A DNA stretch of 64,000 bases from Agapanthus africanus (taxonomy: Eukaryota > Streptophyta > Magnoliopsida > Asparagales > Amaryllidaceae): assembly GCA_030015575.1 (NCBI GenBank), contig CM057347.1, positions 505,613,176 to 505,677,175 on the forward strand, read 5' to 3'. This document shows positions 1 through 9,679 of this stretch, one piece after another (within the stretch, counting starts at the first letter, position 1; each line of letters begins with the position of its first letter). A program made the translations under genes and the position numbers. A model generated the notes under the pieces. That model was not told the origin of the DNA. It was given only the letters and a program-made list of their open reading frames with translations, and searched no databases.

Positions 1-1443
1 AGCTGCAAGTACAATCGTCGTTGATCGAGAATATTAAAGCAGCGCAACTGCAGGACCCTAGATTGCAAAAGTTTCGAGTACAGGTTGAAGCTGGACTTCG
101 AACGGACTTATTAATTCATAAAGATGGTTCGTTGCGATATGGTAGTCGTTTGTGTGTGCCAAAGGAGATATTCGCGAAGAAGTGATGAAGGAGGCGCACA
201 GTTCCGCATATTCCGTACATCCAGGAGGCACGAAAATTTACCGAGATCTACGTCAGCATTTCTGGTGGGAAGGCATGAAACAGATACTGCCCGCTTTGTA
301 GCGAAGTGTTTGGTGTGTTGGCAAGTTAAGGCTGAACATTAAAGGGTTGCTGGTTTATTGCAACCACTTCCGATTCCTCAATGGAAGTGGGAACATATAA
401 CCATGGATTTCGTGACGGATCTACCGCGGAGTCCAAATGGCAACAATACAGTTTGGGTGATTGTTGATTGATTGACCAAGGCAGCTCATTTCATACCATT
501 TCGAGTTGGTCAATCAATAGAAGGTTTGGCAGAATGGTACATGCAGGAGATTGTAAGATTGCATGGAGTACCGGTGAGCATCGTGTCCGACCGTGACACC
601 CGTTTCTTATCACACATCTGGAGGAGCTTACAGGAAAGTTTGGGGACTCGATTGAAGTGTAGCACAGCTTATCATCCTCAGACAGACGGCCAGTCGGAGA
701 GAACGATCCAAACTCTTGAAGACTTGTTGAGAGCTTGCATGTTAGACTTCAAGGGTTCATGGGAGGATCATCTACACTTGGTGGAGTTTTCTTACAATAA
801 CAGTTTCTAGGCGACTATTCAGATGGCTCCATTAGAAGCATTATATGGTCGCAAGTGTCGATCACCTGTTTGTTGGGACGATGTTGGAGAACGAAGATTG
901 TTGGGACCGAATTTGGTAGTGCAAACAGTTGAGAAAGTTAATACTATCCGGAATCATATGAAGGCAGCACAAGATCGGCAGAAGAGTTGGGCCGATACAT
1001 CGAGAAGATCTCTAGAGTTCGTTGTTGGTGATCTGGTATTCTTGAAGGTATCACCGACTAGAGGAGTGATTCGTTTCGGAAGTCGAGACAAGCTTAGTCC
1101 TCGATTCGTTGGGCCTTTCGAGATTTTGGAGCGTGTTGGAGAAGTGGCGTATCGATTGGCTTTACCGCAATCCTTGGCGAATGTTCATGACGTGTTTCAT
1201 GTATCTCAACTCCGTAAATATATTCGAGATGAAACACACGTGCTGCATCATTCGGAGCTGACTGTAAGAGAAGATTTAACCTTTAAGGAACGACCGATGT
1301 CGATTGTGGATCGAAGAGAAAAGGTTCTTAAGAACAGGGTTATCCCTCTTGTACTAGTTTCTTGGGGAAATCGCTCACATGGAGAATCAACTTGGGAACG
1401 AGAAGATGAAATCCGACAGAAGTTTCAACATCTATTCTTGTAG
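1..1443 (+). pseudogene. Gypsy integrase with chromodomain, degraded
   Basis: The reading covers the end of the RNase H-integrase linker, the HHCC zinc-binding region (about 180-345, frame-shifted), the integrase core and a C-terminal chromodomain-like module (about 1260-1440). The core keeps the D,D,E pattern: D in TMDFVTDLP (about 403), D in VSDRDTRF (about 588) and E in [11 protein letters not shown] (about 695). Integrase inserts the cDNA into the genome; a chromodomain is thought to steer insertion to certain chromatin. Two in-frame stops interrupt the core: TGA at 469-471, where relatives have CGA (Arg), and TAG at 808-810, where relatives have CAG (Gln). Both are single C-to-T changes. 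A frame change lies near 170-345. Not functional. Confidence 0.85.
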
Positions 1444-1513
1444 TTTCTTGATCGTCTATCCTTTCTTATTCTTGGAATTTCGAGGACGAAATTCGTTTTG
1501 TAGTTGGGTATAA

Positions 1514-4500
1514 TGTAACAACCTAGTTCATTTATACAAATTTATGTTCCCGTATTTACTTATCTATGGTATTTTCTTGATTTATCGTATTTGGGTGCGA
1601 ATGATATTTTACATTGCATTCGACCCGACCCGCTTGCTTGAACCTGTTTTATTCATATTTATGAATTATCTTGACTTGTTACGTAGACTGTGCATTTTTC
1701 ATGTTTAGTGCATACTGGCATTTTATCTGACATTGTATCTTTTACCATATAACATTTTAAGTCATGTAAAATATTTTAAAAATACATTTCATAGTCTGCA
1801 TAATACCCCTAACCCCGTGGTAGCGTCCACGCATCTTGTTCTCGTCTCGTTCAGTGAAACGGACTTGTTTGGATGACTACGTGCACATGCATGCATCCGT
1901 TCTTGGGGATATACTTTTTCGTTACCAGAGCATTAATTTTGAAATTTGGAAGTCGCATATATTTTTCGTATTTTAAATCTGAATTTTTAGACCATACCCG
2001 GGCGCATTTTGGAATACTTTTGTATCCCGCTAAAATTGTAATTATTTAAAATTTTAAAATTCGTTTAAAATATTTTTAACAGTTCATAGATTTCTTTTAA
2101 ACAAACAAAAATCTTTTTTAAATTTTAAATCCTAATTCCTAACTAATCCAGCTCTCTCGTTAGCTGTCAAGTGGCCGCCACTCCCTCTCTCCTCATTTTC
2201 TCTTTCTCTTTCTCTCTCTCCCTCTCCCTCTCACCGCGATCTCTCTCTCCCTTTCTCTCTCTCCCACAAACGACAACTTTATTTCTCCTCCATGATCATT
2301 TCTCTCTCTTTCTCACCTCTCGATCTCGATCTCGCGCTCTCTCTATCTCTCTCCTCTCGCTGTTCTCTCTCTCTCTCTCTCTTTCTCTCTCTTCTTCATA
2401 TTAATCCCACGAACCCCATCTCCCATATATCATCACCTTCCTTCTTCATTTTCTTTTCATTTTATTTTTCCTCCATCGCCTCCCCTCGCTTGCCTCGCCG
2501 CGTTCGTCGTCGTCAACCCCACGACGTCGACAACCACCCTCGACGACTCCACCTCGCCATCACCATCGTCAACTCCTCGATCCACCTCACTTTCCTCCTC
2601 TCTCCCAACGCCTGCAAACCCTGCACGAACCCATCGCCGGCGACACCATCGCTAACGTTATCTCGTCGTCATCACCCTCTCTGTCTTCACCTCTGTCCCA
2701 AACCCCAGAGCACCAAATCCCAGCTTCTTCTTCTTCTTTTTCCTCTTTTTCTCCTTCTTCTTCTTTTCTTGATTTCTTGGATTCACGTTTTCCGGTGATC
2801 GATGGAGCCGTGCCCGTCGCTGTTAATCCAGGTGATCCTGAGGACGTTCCCAGACAGCGCGGTCGTGTTCTTGCCTTACCTGGTTCTGTTCTGTGCTTGC
2901 GTGGACACATCGCGACGTTTTCCCCACATCCGACGTGTCATACGTACCGCTTTGAGATCCGATCAGGCAAGTTTATCTTGCTACATGCTACATTACATTT
3001 TATGCATCTATTTTAATAAATATAATAATTGAATTTCAAACCGTGCATCCAAAGTACTTGTTTCACAGTTTTACAATTACCGTATGCATCCATTCTTATC
3101 ATTTCATATCTAGCATATGCAAACCTATCTTGTCACATATCATACTATAGTATACCGCATCAAATTGAATATAACCATTCACATTGTTTAATTGAACATC
3201 GTGCATTAACTAGTTTATCATTTAAAGGTTATATGATATCAATTCGCATCCATATCGAATAGAACACATATAGCTGCATTTACCGATCTCATTTATAACC
3301 TAATACTGTTGTTGTAACACCCCATGTTTAATAAAGTGCATCCTATTTAATATTGGAACTATAAATATAACCCTAATCGATAGTTGTGTATCCATATCTT
3401 GAATATATATCTATTGCATACCATATCGCACTATTCCATTTTATTGTTATATTGGTATCCCATACTTGTTTTTTGTGTACCCATGCTTATTATAGTTTGA
3501 TTATGAGCACCCACGTGATACTTGTGCACCTCCTGACATGACTTAATACACTACTACTTGATACAACTTGATACATGTGCACTTCTTGACATGATTGATA
3601 CTTGTTCACTACCTGACATGACCTGATGTACCACAGCTTGACCTGTTACCTGATCTTGTTACTAATGCCGACAATCTTAACATGTTGTCCCTACGGACAT
3701 TTCCTGTTGTCTATTCAGACAAACCTGTACTTGCTTGATCATGTGTTGGCATTAGCTCCAGATTTATCAATACCTGACTTGAACACATAACCTGGGGGTA
3801 TGGAGAAATCAATGATGAAACCTGACTTGTAACTCGACAGTTCGATACCTTTACTGATCAGTCTTACAGGCTAGGCCAGCCCCGAGATGCTGCTGCTAAC
3901 ATCATTCATCGTTACATACTACCTTTTACTGCCTAGCGGCACGTCTCGGATTCAACCCGAGAATCTTGACCGTGGTCCCGGGCATGCATGGGATACTATT
4001 GAGTTACATCGATGATTCATCAAATTGATTTCAAAGAATTGAGAGTAGTTAACCCAGTAGACCAGTTTAGATTACTCACTGCACATCACCTGTGCCTTAC
4101 CCTTCACTGTCCTTACTTATGTTACTGTTATACCTTTATTACTGTTCATACTCGTGCATGCATGTCTCGTTACCCCTGATTATATTATTATTGATGTTAT
4201 GACGCACTGACGTCTGGGTTTTGCATGGCCCAGATCCTCTACCTTTGTCGCAGGCTGGTCAGGAGTACTTCCGCCGTTAGGCCGAGCAGTGAAGATCCAG
4301 CCGGTATCCAGTTTTACTTTCCAAGTGTTTTGTTTATTGGATCTATTGCTTCCGCATATTATTTTATTCTTGACTCGTTTATTTTGGTCTATGGACATGT
4401 GTTAGATAGTTTATTATTGTTCTTGATATCTCTACAGCCGTAATGTGACTGTGGAGGGATATTCCTATCCACACGTAGCATGGTTGGCTCTGTCACGTGC

Positions 4501-4535
4501 CTATCTTAGCGTACTCTGGGAAGCGAGGCGTGACA
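1514..4535 (+). repeat. 3' LTR of element E (about 3.0 kb)
   Basis: The LTR is placed from TGTAACAACC at 1514, soon after the chromodomain stop and a short purine-biased stretch, to GGCGTGACA at 4535. The ends match those of element D, and about 3 kb is normal for Tekay/Del LTRs. It holds a pyrimidine-rich tract (2174-2400), a GC-rich stretch (about 2480-2960) and AT-rich DNA. A second TGTAACACCCC at 3314 could mark a nested LTR start, but I could not find a matching end. Open frames here are low-complexity and are not called as genes. The right end is less certain than the left. Confidence 0.6.
2174..2400 (+). repeat. CT-rich low-complexity tract
   Basis: More than 200 bases are almost only C and T on the + strand, with runs of CT dinucleotides. 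It lies inside the E LTR where the transcript leader would be. The serine/leucine-rich open frames across it follow from base composition. Confidence 0.9.
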
Positions 4536-4708
4536 GAGTCGAAAGGATCTCGTAGGTGTACTTTCTCCTTATGAATCGTGGGGACTCCCAAGTGTGTTTT
4601 TCCTTCGTAGGTCGTAAGGATCCCACGAAGGTGTTTTCTTACGAGTCGAGAGGATCTCGTAAGTTTGTTCTCCTCATATATCGTGAGGACACATGAGTGG
4701 GTCTTCCC
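4534..4708. repeat. 35-bp minisatellite, five units, hairpin-capable
   Basis: Five consecutive units of exactly 35 bp (4534-4568, 4569-4603, 4604-4638, 4639-4673, 4674-4708) share the pattern TTACGAGTCG, then GAGGATCTCGTAAG, then a T/C-rich end. Several units carry a short inverted repeat (ACGAG with CTCGT; TTCGT with ACGAA). The first two bases of unit 1 coincide with the end of the E LTR, so E appears to have inserted into the array. Its original host sequence is not identified. Confidence 0.85.
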
Positions 4709-5224
4709 AAATGGAGCATAATTCAAAGGGCGGAGACCGGCCGCTGGACTGGTGATTGCAGTGGGATATGGGTATGATGAGAATTATTTGAGCCCATGGA
4801 TTGTATACGGTAGTCAACTTGGGGACCAACCATAGGGCTGGCGGAATTTTGAAAATTCGGATTTTGGTTGGCGTCTGTATCGCTGCACTGGAATATGGTA
4901 CCAGGAGCGACTCATCATTCGCCGTTTTTTTGTTTTGTTTTTGTTTTTTTACCGTGATTGCTCTATCATTTCATCTTTTCTTATCGCGAAGGTCGCGATT
5001 GCCCTATTATTTCGGCTATTTATTTGCGGCTGCCCCATCATTTCGGCTTTTTATTTTTTTATTTATTTTATTTACACATTTTTACATCCCCGGTTTAACG
5101 ACTTAGAGGTCGACTGCTCCCAGTTTAGCGACGTGGTGGTCAAATGTTCTCAGAGAAAGGCAGATGTCCGAGAGAATCAGTTTCACGAAAGATTTCGGTC
5201 TCCGTTTGTATGAAATTGGCGGTC
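4709..5224. other. Unassigned T-rich sequence
   Basis: No convincing gene. It contains T-rich low-complexity sequence (about 4920-5090). A short phrase near 4796 (GGATTGTATACGG) also occurs in both LTRs of element B (about 10,003 and 17,337), so part of it may be an old Tat-type LTR fragment. The open frames are hydrophobic because of T-richness. Confidence 0.5.
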
Positions 5225-7140
5225 GTAGCTTGACTGTTTGTTAGACAGTTCTATCCCTCCTGCCTTGTATTGCTTTTCGACCCAATCTTTGAAGACGAAG
5301 CAGTACTTAATGGCATGACCTATCACTCTGTGATAGGGGCAGTATTTGGGGTCGTCGGTCATATTCGTTTCTTACGGTCTTTTTGATTCTGGCAATTGTA
5401 GACCGTTTCTTAGGGCGTCCTTGAATATCTTGTGGACTTTGTCCCTTATGAAGGAATAGACTTTATCCATCTTCTCTTTCAGTGGAGATTCTCCTCCCTC
5501 TCCGAAAACTGGCTTCCGAGGCCGGTTGGCATTAGGCCCGCTCATCTCTTGCTTATTTCGGTTAGCCGAGGTGTTGAAAAATTCAGAATCGTCGAAACTT
5601 CCGCCTTTGCGATTATCACCCTTTCGGTTTCTCTAGGGCCTATTGTTATTTTAGGAATCAGAGGAGGACTCTTGATTTGAGCGCTCCAACATCTGGACTT
5701 TCCTGGTCAGCTCTTGGAATGTTTTGAGATCCGCGGTGAATAGAAACAGGGCCATCCAATTGTTGAGATTTCCGATGAGGAAACTGACAAATTGGTCCTG
5801 CTCTATCGGCAGTTCACATTTGATGGAGAGATTGCGCCATCGGGTAATAAAACCCGTGCTGCTTTCGTTGTTCTTTGGCTTGGTCCTTATGAGGTCGGTA
5901 GTGGTGATCTTATCGCTGATGCTCATGAACCTCTGCCGAAACAGAGATTCCATTTGGACGAAAGTTATGACGGAGCCGTCCGGTATGCTCGCGTACCAGT
6001 CGAAAGCAACATCGGTCAAGCTATTAACGAACTGGTGGAGGAGAAGCGCATCATTTCCCCCAGTATTCCCGCATGAGGCTTTAAAGTGGTCGATGTGTTG
6101 ATTCGCATTTCCCGTCCCATCAAATATTCCGAATTTAGGGATGACATAGCGCTAGAAAATTCTACCAGATCATACTGAGCAGGATATGGTCTCCCGCTAC
6201 TGATAACATCTTTTTGCGCTTCAGCTTAGGCTACCAATGTTTTGACTTTGCTGGCAACCAAATCCATGATTTGATCTTGAGTTAGCGGGCTACTGTCATC
6301 AGTAGCCAAAACATTTCCCGAGATAGGATGCGACTGACTTTCATGCGGTCCACCCACCTTTGGATTTGAGGGAATAGGCGACGACTGTCTTGGGACACCG
6401 TTCCCGGTTCATAAGCAGAGCACTGCGCTTGATTGGACGGCTGAGAGGCAAGTTGGGCCGTGAGCTGCATCACGACATTCGTCAGGTCGTCAATTTTTTA
6501 GTAGAGCTTGGCCATCTCTTTGTCTTTGCTTCTGAGCTGTTTTCGGAGCTCTTGGAGAAGTTGATGCTCTGCGTTCTTGGGATGAAAGATTGACTCATCT
6601 TCGCTTTCCAAGCCCGACTCCTCATGAACCGAGGGATCTCTCCGCTTATCAGCTTCACTGGGAGGATTTTCATTATCTTCCAGAGGATGCTGGTCTTGGA
6701 AAGTGACAGCTACATTCACACCAGATTGGATTTGAGATATAATGGCCCCATCCTTGCTCTTGCTGTGCGTGCCCACCATATAGACAGTGTGGCCCACATA
6801 TCCATCCATTTCCTCATCTTTGGCGGGATAACCCTGTTCTTCAAACCTCATGAAGTTCAGCCTAGCATGAGCCCTAGCCCTTTTGTTGGCTCTATATCTG
6901 AGCCTTTTCTGTTTTAGCTTCTCGATTTTGAGGGCTTGGCGGGCATCCGTCATCCAGGAAGCCATCGTGCACCGATTAACGGGGAGCTTAGAGAAGATAC
7001 CCGATTGAGCAGTTGTCAAGGGCACCGCTGGAGCTTTTCTGAGATGCCTTATTACTTTGTCGGTGTTGATGGCCTTGCCCCCAGCTAGGGCCAAGGAAAG
7101 TCGTTCAAATACCGACTTGCGTTCGAAGATTGCAGTCGAA
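5225..7140 (-). pseudogene. Tat-lineage gag, degraded (element A)
   Basis: Structural capsid polyprotein of a gypsy element, in pieces. The N-terminal part (6498-7140) carries KSVFERL and the motif GHTVYMV, both echoed in element B (SVFDRL repeats, HTVYMV). The capsid-like Retrotrans_gag segment is at 5651-6060 (VAFDWYASIPDGS, then FRQRFMSISDK, FITRWRNLS). A zinc-binding motif of the form C-x2-H-x4-H-x4-C (YCPYHRVIGHAIKYC) lies at about 5296-5349, followed by FVFKDWVEKQY. Stops and frame changes occur at about 6498, 6280, 6060-6200 and 5651. Order and strand fit an element read leftward from the LTR at 7270. Confidence 0.8.
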
Positions 7141-7247
7141 AGTCGTTAAGCTACAAATAGAAACATGATTTCAGTACAGGCAATCGATATGTATATTGAT
7201 TGAATTCGTATGAACGTTTAACCCAAAATATGGGAGGAGAGATTGGG

Positions 7248-7267
7248 TCCCACCAGGCGTGCCAGAA
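7248..7267 (-). other. Primer-binding site of element A
   Basis: Two bases inside the LTR, the minus strand reads TTCTGGCACGCCTGGTGGGA. The same site with one difference lies beside the B LTR (16,991-17,010). TGG next to the LTR fits pairing with a tRNA CCA end; I could not assign the tRNA. Confidence 0.7.
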
Positions 7268-7269
7268 TC

Positions 7270-8620
7270 TGTAGGGTGTTTTTCGTCACCCCATTGAGAT
7301 GGGAATACGCGCGCGCTTGTCAGGCGTACTACAGATTCCCCCTGCTTAGGATAGGCGGGGGTTTATTGATTGTGGGGATCCGAATCTCCAGCAGCCGCGG
7401 ACTAAGTTGCCGTTAATTACCCTTCGCCTTTAAAGCGAGAGAACCTCCGATTGACGGGTTAAATAGGTCATGCGAACTCAATGTGCAGTGTTGTGTTTTG
7501 AGGGGTTTTGGATATATCGGGGGCCCCGCAGAGTTTTTACGGGGGTCCCGCTATCCGAATAGCGGGCTGAGGGTCAACGGGGCAAACAGCCCCCTTGTGG
7601 GGTGCGGGGCAGCGTCCCGTTAGAAATTTTTTTCAAACGGGGAAGGTATTTTTAGTGTGGAGTGCATGTAAAATGAGGGGAAAATGGCGCCCAAAGGACG
7701 CGTGAGCGCCAGCGCCTCACGTGCCTAGCACGCCGGCGCTTAGGGCGTCGGCGCTGGCGCCTCACGTGCCCGGCACGTGGGCGCTAGTGCTTTGGGCACA
7801 TGGGCGCTCGGGCGCGAGCGCTTTGGGCTCTTGGGCGCCAACGAAAGAAAGGGGTTTTTACCCCCAGAAATAGGAGTTAAACTCCAAAAGAGAATTTTGA
7901 GTGGAGTTAAACTTGGGTCTTGGAGTTGAACTCCCTAAAAATCTTCAGAGGTTCTTCTCTCTTAAGCCTTGGATCTTCTCTTGAGCCTTGGATCTTTTCC
8001 AAAGTGGGATTTTCGGAGATGGGTCTCCTTCTTCCTCCTCTTTGTTGGCCGGATCTTGGAGAACAAGAGGGGTGGGATTTTAAAAATCTCCCTTTTTTAA
8101 GATCTAATGAAAGATCTGAGCTCCCCTTTGTGAGTTTTGTGGTGGAAAACTATTTAGTTTTGGAAAAGGAAGAGTAAAACTCTTAATTTAATTGAAAAGG
8201 GGAAGAAGGTTTAGAATCTTGAGCAAAGAGGAGGAGGCACAAATCCTAGAATTTGAGAGAATGAATTAGTTGTCATAGATATTTTCATCATGTTTGCTTT
8301 TATAGGCTACAAACTTTACATATAGCCCCTTGGGCTTTACAAAATGGCATTTTGCCCATCACATGCCTCATGTGCTTATTTCTTTTGCACATAAGTCATG
8401 GGCTTTACAAAAATTTGGCTTTATGCCCATTTTGCTTACATTCATGCATAAAAAAATTACATCAAAATTATTTATTACATGATTTTTATTTTGGCATGGG
8501 GGAGGCCGGCCGCGGGGCTCGACTTGGGCATGGGCCCACTTGCTTGGGTTTGGGCCTGCTTACTTGGGGTTGACCTTGACTTTGACCTGATCAACTGGGG
8601 TGCAAATTTTGACCCCAACA
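7270..8620 (-). repeat. 5' LTR of element A (1351 bp)
   Basis: Begins TGTAGGGTG and ends CCCCAACA on the + strand, directly next to the PBS. The solo copy at 24,754-26,154 shows the same ends. It holds a GC-rich stretch (about 7690-7845) with repeated GGCGC and CACGTG-type words, then repeats of GGAGTTAAACTCC. At its transcriptional start side it has a TTGAC cluster (8570-8587). No protein is coded. Confidence 0.9.
8570..8587 (+). promoter_or_regulatory. W-box cluster in LTR family A
   Basis: TTGACC, TTGAC and TTGACC follow one another within 18 bases. The solo copy has the same layout (26,103-26,128) with an added GGTCAA. TTGAC[C/T] is the core bound by plant WRKY factors. The cluster is in the first 60 bases of the LTR in element orientation, where U3 promoter elements sit. 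Binding is inferred. Confidence 0.5.
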
Positions 8621-9045
8621 ATGGCGTCTGGTTTCCTGATGGGTACGGCCTCTATCCACTTTGTGAAATAGTCCACAGATACGAGGATGTACTAATGCCC
8701 GCCCGTGCCGGTGGGGAGTTGGCCCACCATATCCATCCCCTATTGTGCAAATGGCCAAGGGGAACTGAGTGGAGTTAGCTCGGTGGCGGGAAGATGAGGA
8801 ATGCTGCCGAAGAGTTGACAGTTCTTGCATCTTCTATCCAGCATCTCGGTGTCCTGGTGCAGCGTAGGCTAATAGTACCCCTGCAGTAGTGCCTTTTGGA
8901 CCAAGGTTCGGGCCCCTTGATGTGCTCCGCCGACCCCTTCATGTATTTCTCGCAAAATGTAGTCAGCCTTATGGGGGTCGATGCACCGGAGCAGGGGATG
9001 AGTGTATGATTTCTTGTATAGGTTTCCGTTGCTCCAGAAGAAATG
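8621..9045 (-). pseudogene. Integrase start of element C, interrupted by A
   Basis: Reading leftward after the second RNase H are an HHCC-type integrase zinc finger (GGAHQGARTLVQKALLQ, then RRCKNCQ; about 8820-8950) and the start of the core (GMDMVGQLP; VDYFTKWIEAVPIRKPDA; 8621-8760). The first catalytic D is present; the rest is cut off at 8621 by the LTR of element A. Frame changes occur near 8775-9000, with a stop just before GMDMVG. The segment is collinear with the RNase H at 9046-9679, so it belongs to element C. Confidence 0.8.
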
Positions 9046-9679
9046 TTATGCCTTGGCCCGTAGCCGACGAGCTTCTCTTCGGTCTTCGGGAAGTGCACCG
9101 TCCCTTAGGAACTCCACGAGGGGCTTTCTCCAATCCCGGCCTTCTTCATGAGTTGTGTAGATCTGGAGTGTTACCTCCTCGTCTTCCATGCTGGGCCGTG
9201 GCAGAACTTCGAAGAGGATGTTCCTTATATAGTTAGCCGAATAGGAAGAAGCGAGCTTGCTTAAAGCGTCGGCTCGGGTGTTCAAGTTCCTGGGGATTTG
9301 CTTTACCTGGACTTTGTTAAAATTTTTGCGAAGTCTTTTTACCTCGGCCAGATATTTTATCATAAGTGGCTCCGGGGCCTCGAATCTCCCGGTTACTTGG
9401 CCGACAACCAACGCGGAGTCGCTGCGAATTCGGATCGTTTTCAACCCTACCCCGGAGGCGATTCGCAATTCGACTAACAAAGCCTCGTATTCCGCAACAT
9501 TGTTCGAAGCTTTGAACCCTAGCTTCAAAGAGTATTCCATCTCCACCTCGTCCGGGCCTCGGATGATCAGGCCAGCCCTGCTCCCTTCCTCGGTAGAGGA
9601 TCCGTCCACGTAGAGCACCCAGTCGGGGAAGGAGTCGGGTACTTCCTCGGCCGAGGGACGTGGTTCGGGGTCCCGAGCT
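9046..9679 (-). pseudogene. Second, archaeal-type RNase H of element C
   Basis: This is the additional RNase H that marks the Tat lineage of plant gypsy elements, lying between the polymerase-linked RNase H and integrase. The acidic residues are visible in order: D in VLYVDGSSTEEGSRAG, E in EYEALLVELRIA, D in IRSDSALVV. The open frame continues into the B LTR up to 9711, but coding homology starts at 9679 where B inserted. The upstream neighbour is at 19,733 on the other side of B. This stretch is itself open; its function is lost through the insertions. Confidence 0.88.
9675..9679. repeat. Target-site duplication of B, left copy
   Basis: gagct directly precedes the left LTR of element B; the identical gagct follows the right LTR at 19,728-19,732. 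It marks the insertion of B into the pol of C. Confidence 0.92.

Larger units (their letters stand above)
1..4535 (+). mobile_element. Element E: 3' part of a Tekay/Del-like chromovirus
   Basis: This is the 3' portion of a Ty3/gypsy chromovirus: integrase and chromodomain remnants, then one long LTR from 1514. The 5' half lies outside the window, so target-site duplications cannot be tested. The lineage call rests on the integrase wording shared with element D, a chromodomain-like tail ending in a WERE..Q.FQHLFL-type motif, and an LTR starting TGTAACAAC and ending GGCGTGACA, the same ends as element D. The element is broken by frameshifts and stops. The right boundary falls inside a 35-bp minisatellite, so E probably inserted into that repeat. 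Confidence 0.8.
5225..8620 (-). mobile_element. Element A: truncated Tat-lineage gypsy element
   Basis: Minus-strand remnant with its 5' LTR (7270-8620), a primer-binding site (7248-7267) and degraded gag (about 5225-7140). Protease, polymerase, integrase and 3' LTR are absent, so the left side is truncated near 5225. It inserted into the integrase of element C: C coding sequence stops exactly at 8621, where the LTR ends in CCCCAACA. The flanking 5 bases are atggc; the partner duplication is lost. The same LTR family recurs as a solo LTR at 24,754-26,154. Confidence 0.8.

Noticed and set aside
2171..2910. Several overlapping open frames in the E LTR on both strands
   Set aside because: They are Ser/Leu- or Lys/Glu-rich, follow from the CT-rich tract, overlap in several frames and match no family.
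3314..3330. A nested LTR starting at TGTAACACCCC
   Set aside because: No matching end, PBS or duplication could be found; it may be chance resemblance within the E LTR.
4801..5213. Hydrophobic open frames that look like membrane proteins
   Set aside because: They are produced by T-rich low-complexity DNA (poly-Phe/Leu) with no family resemblance.
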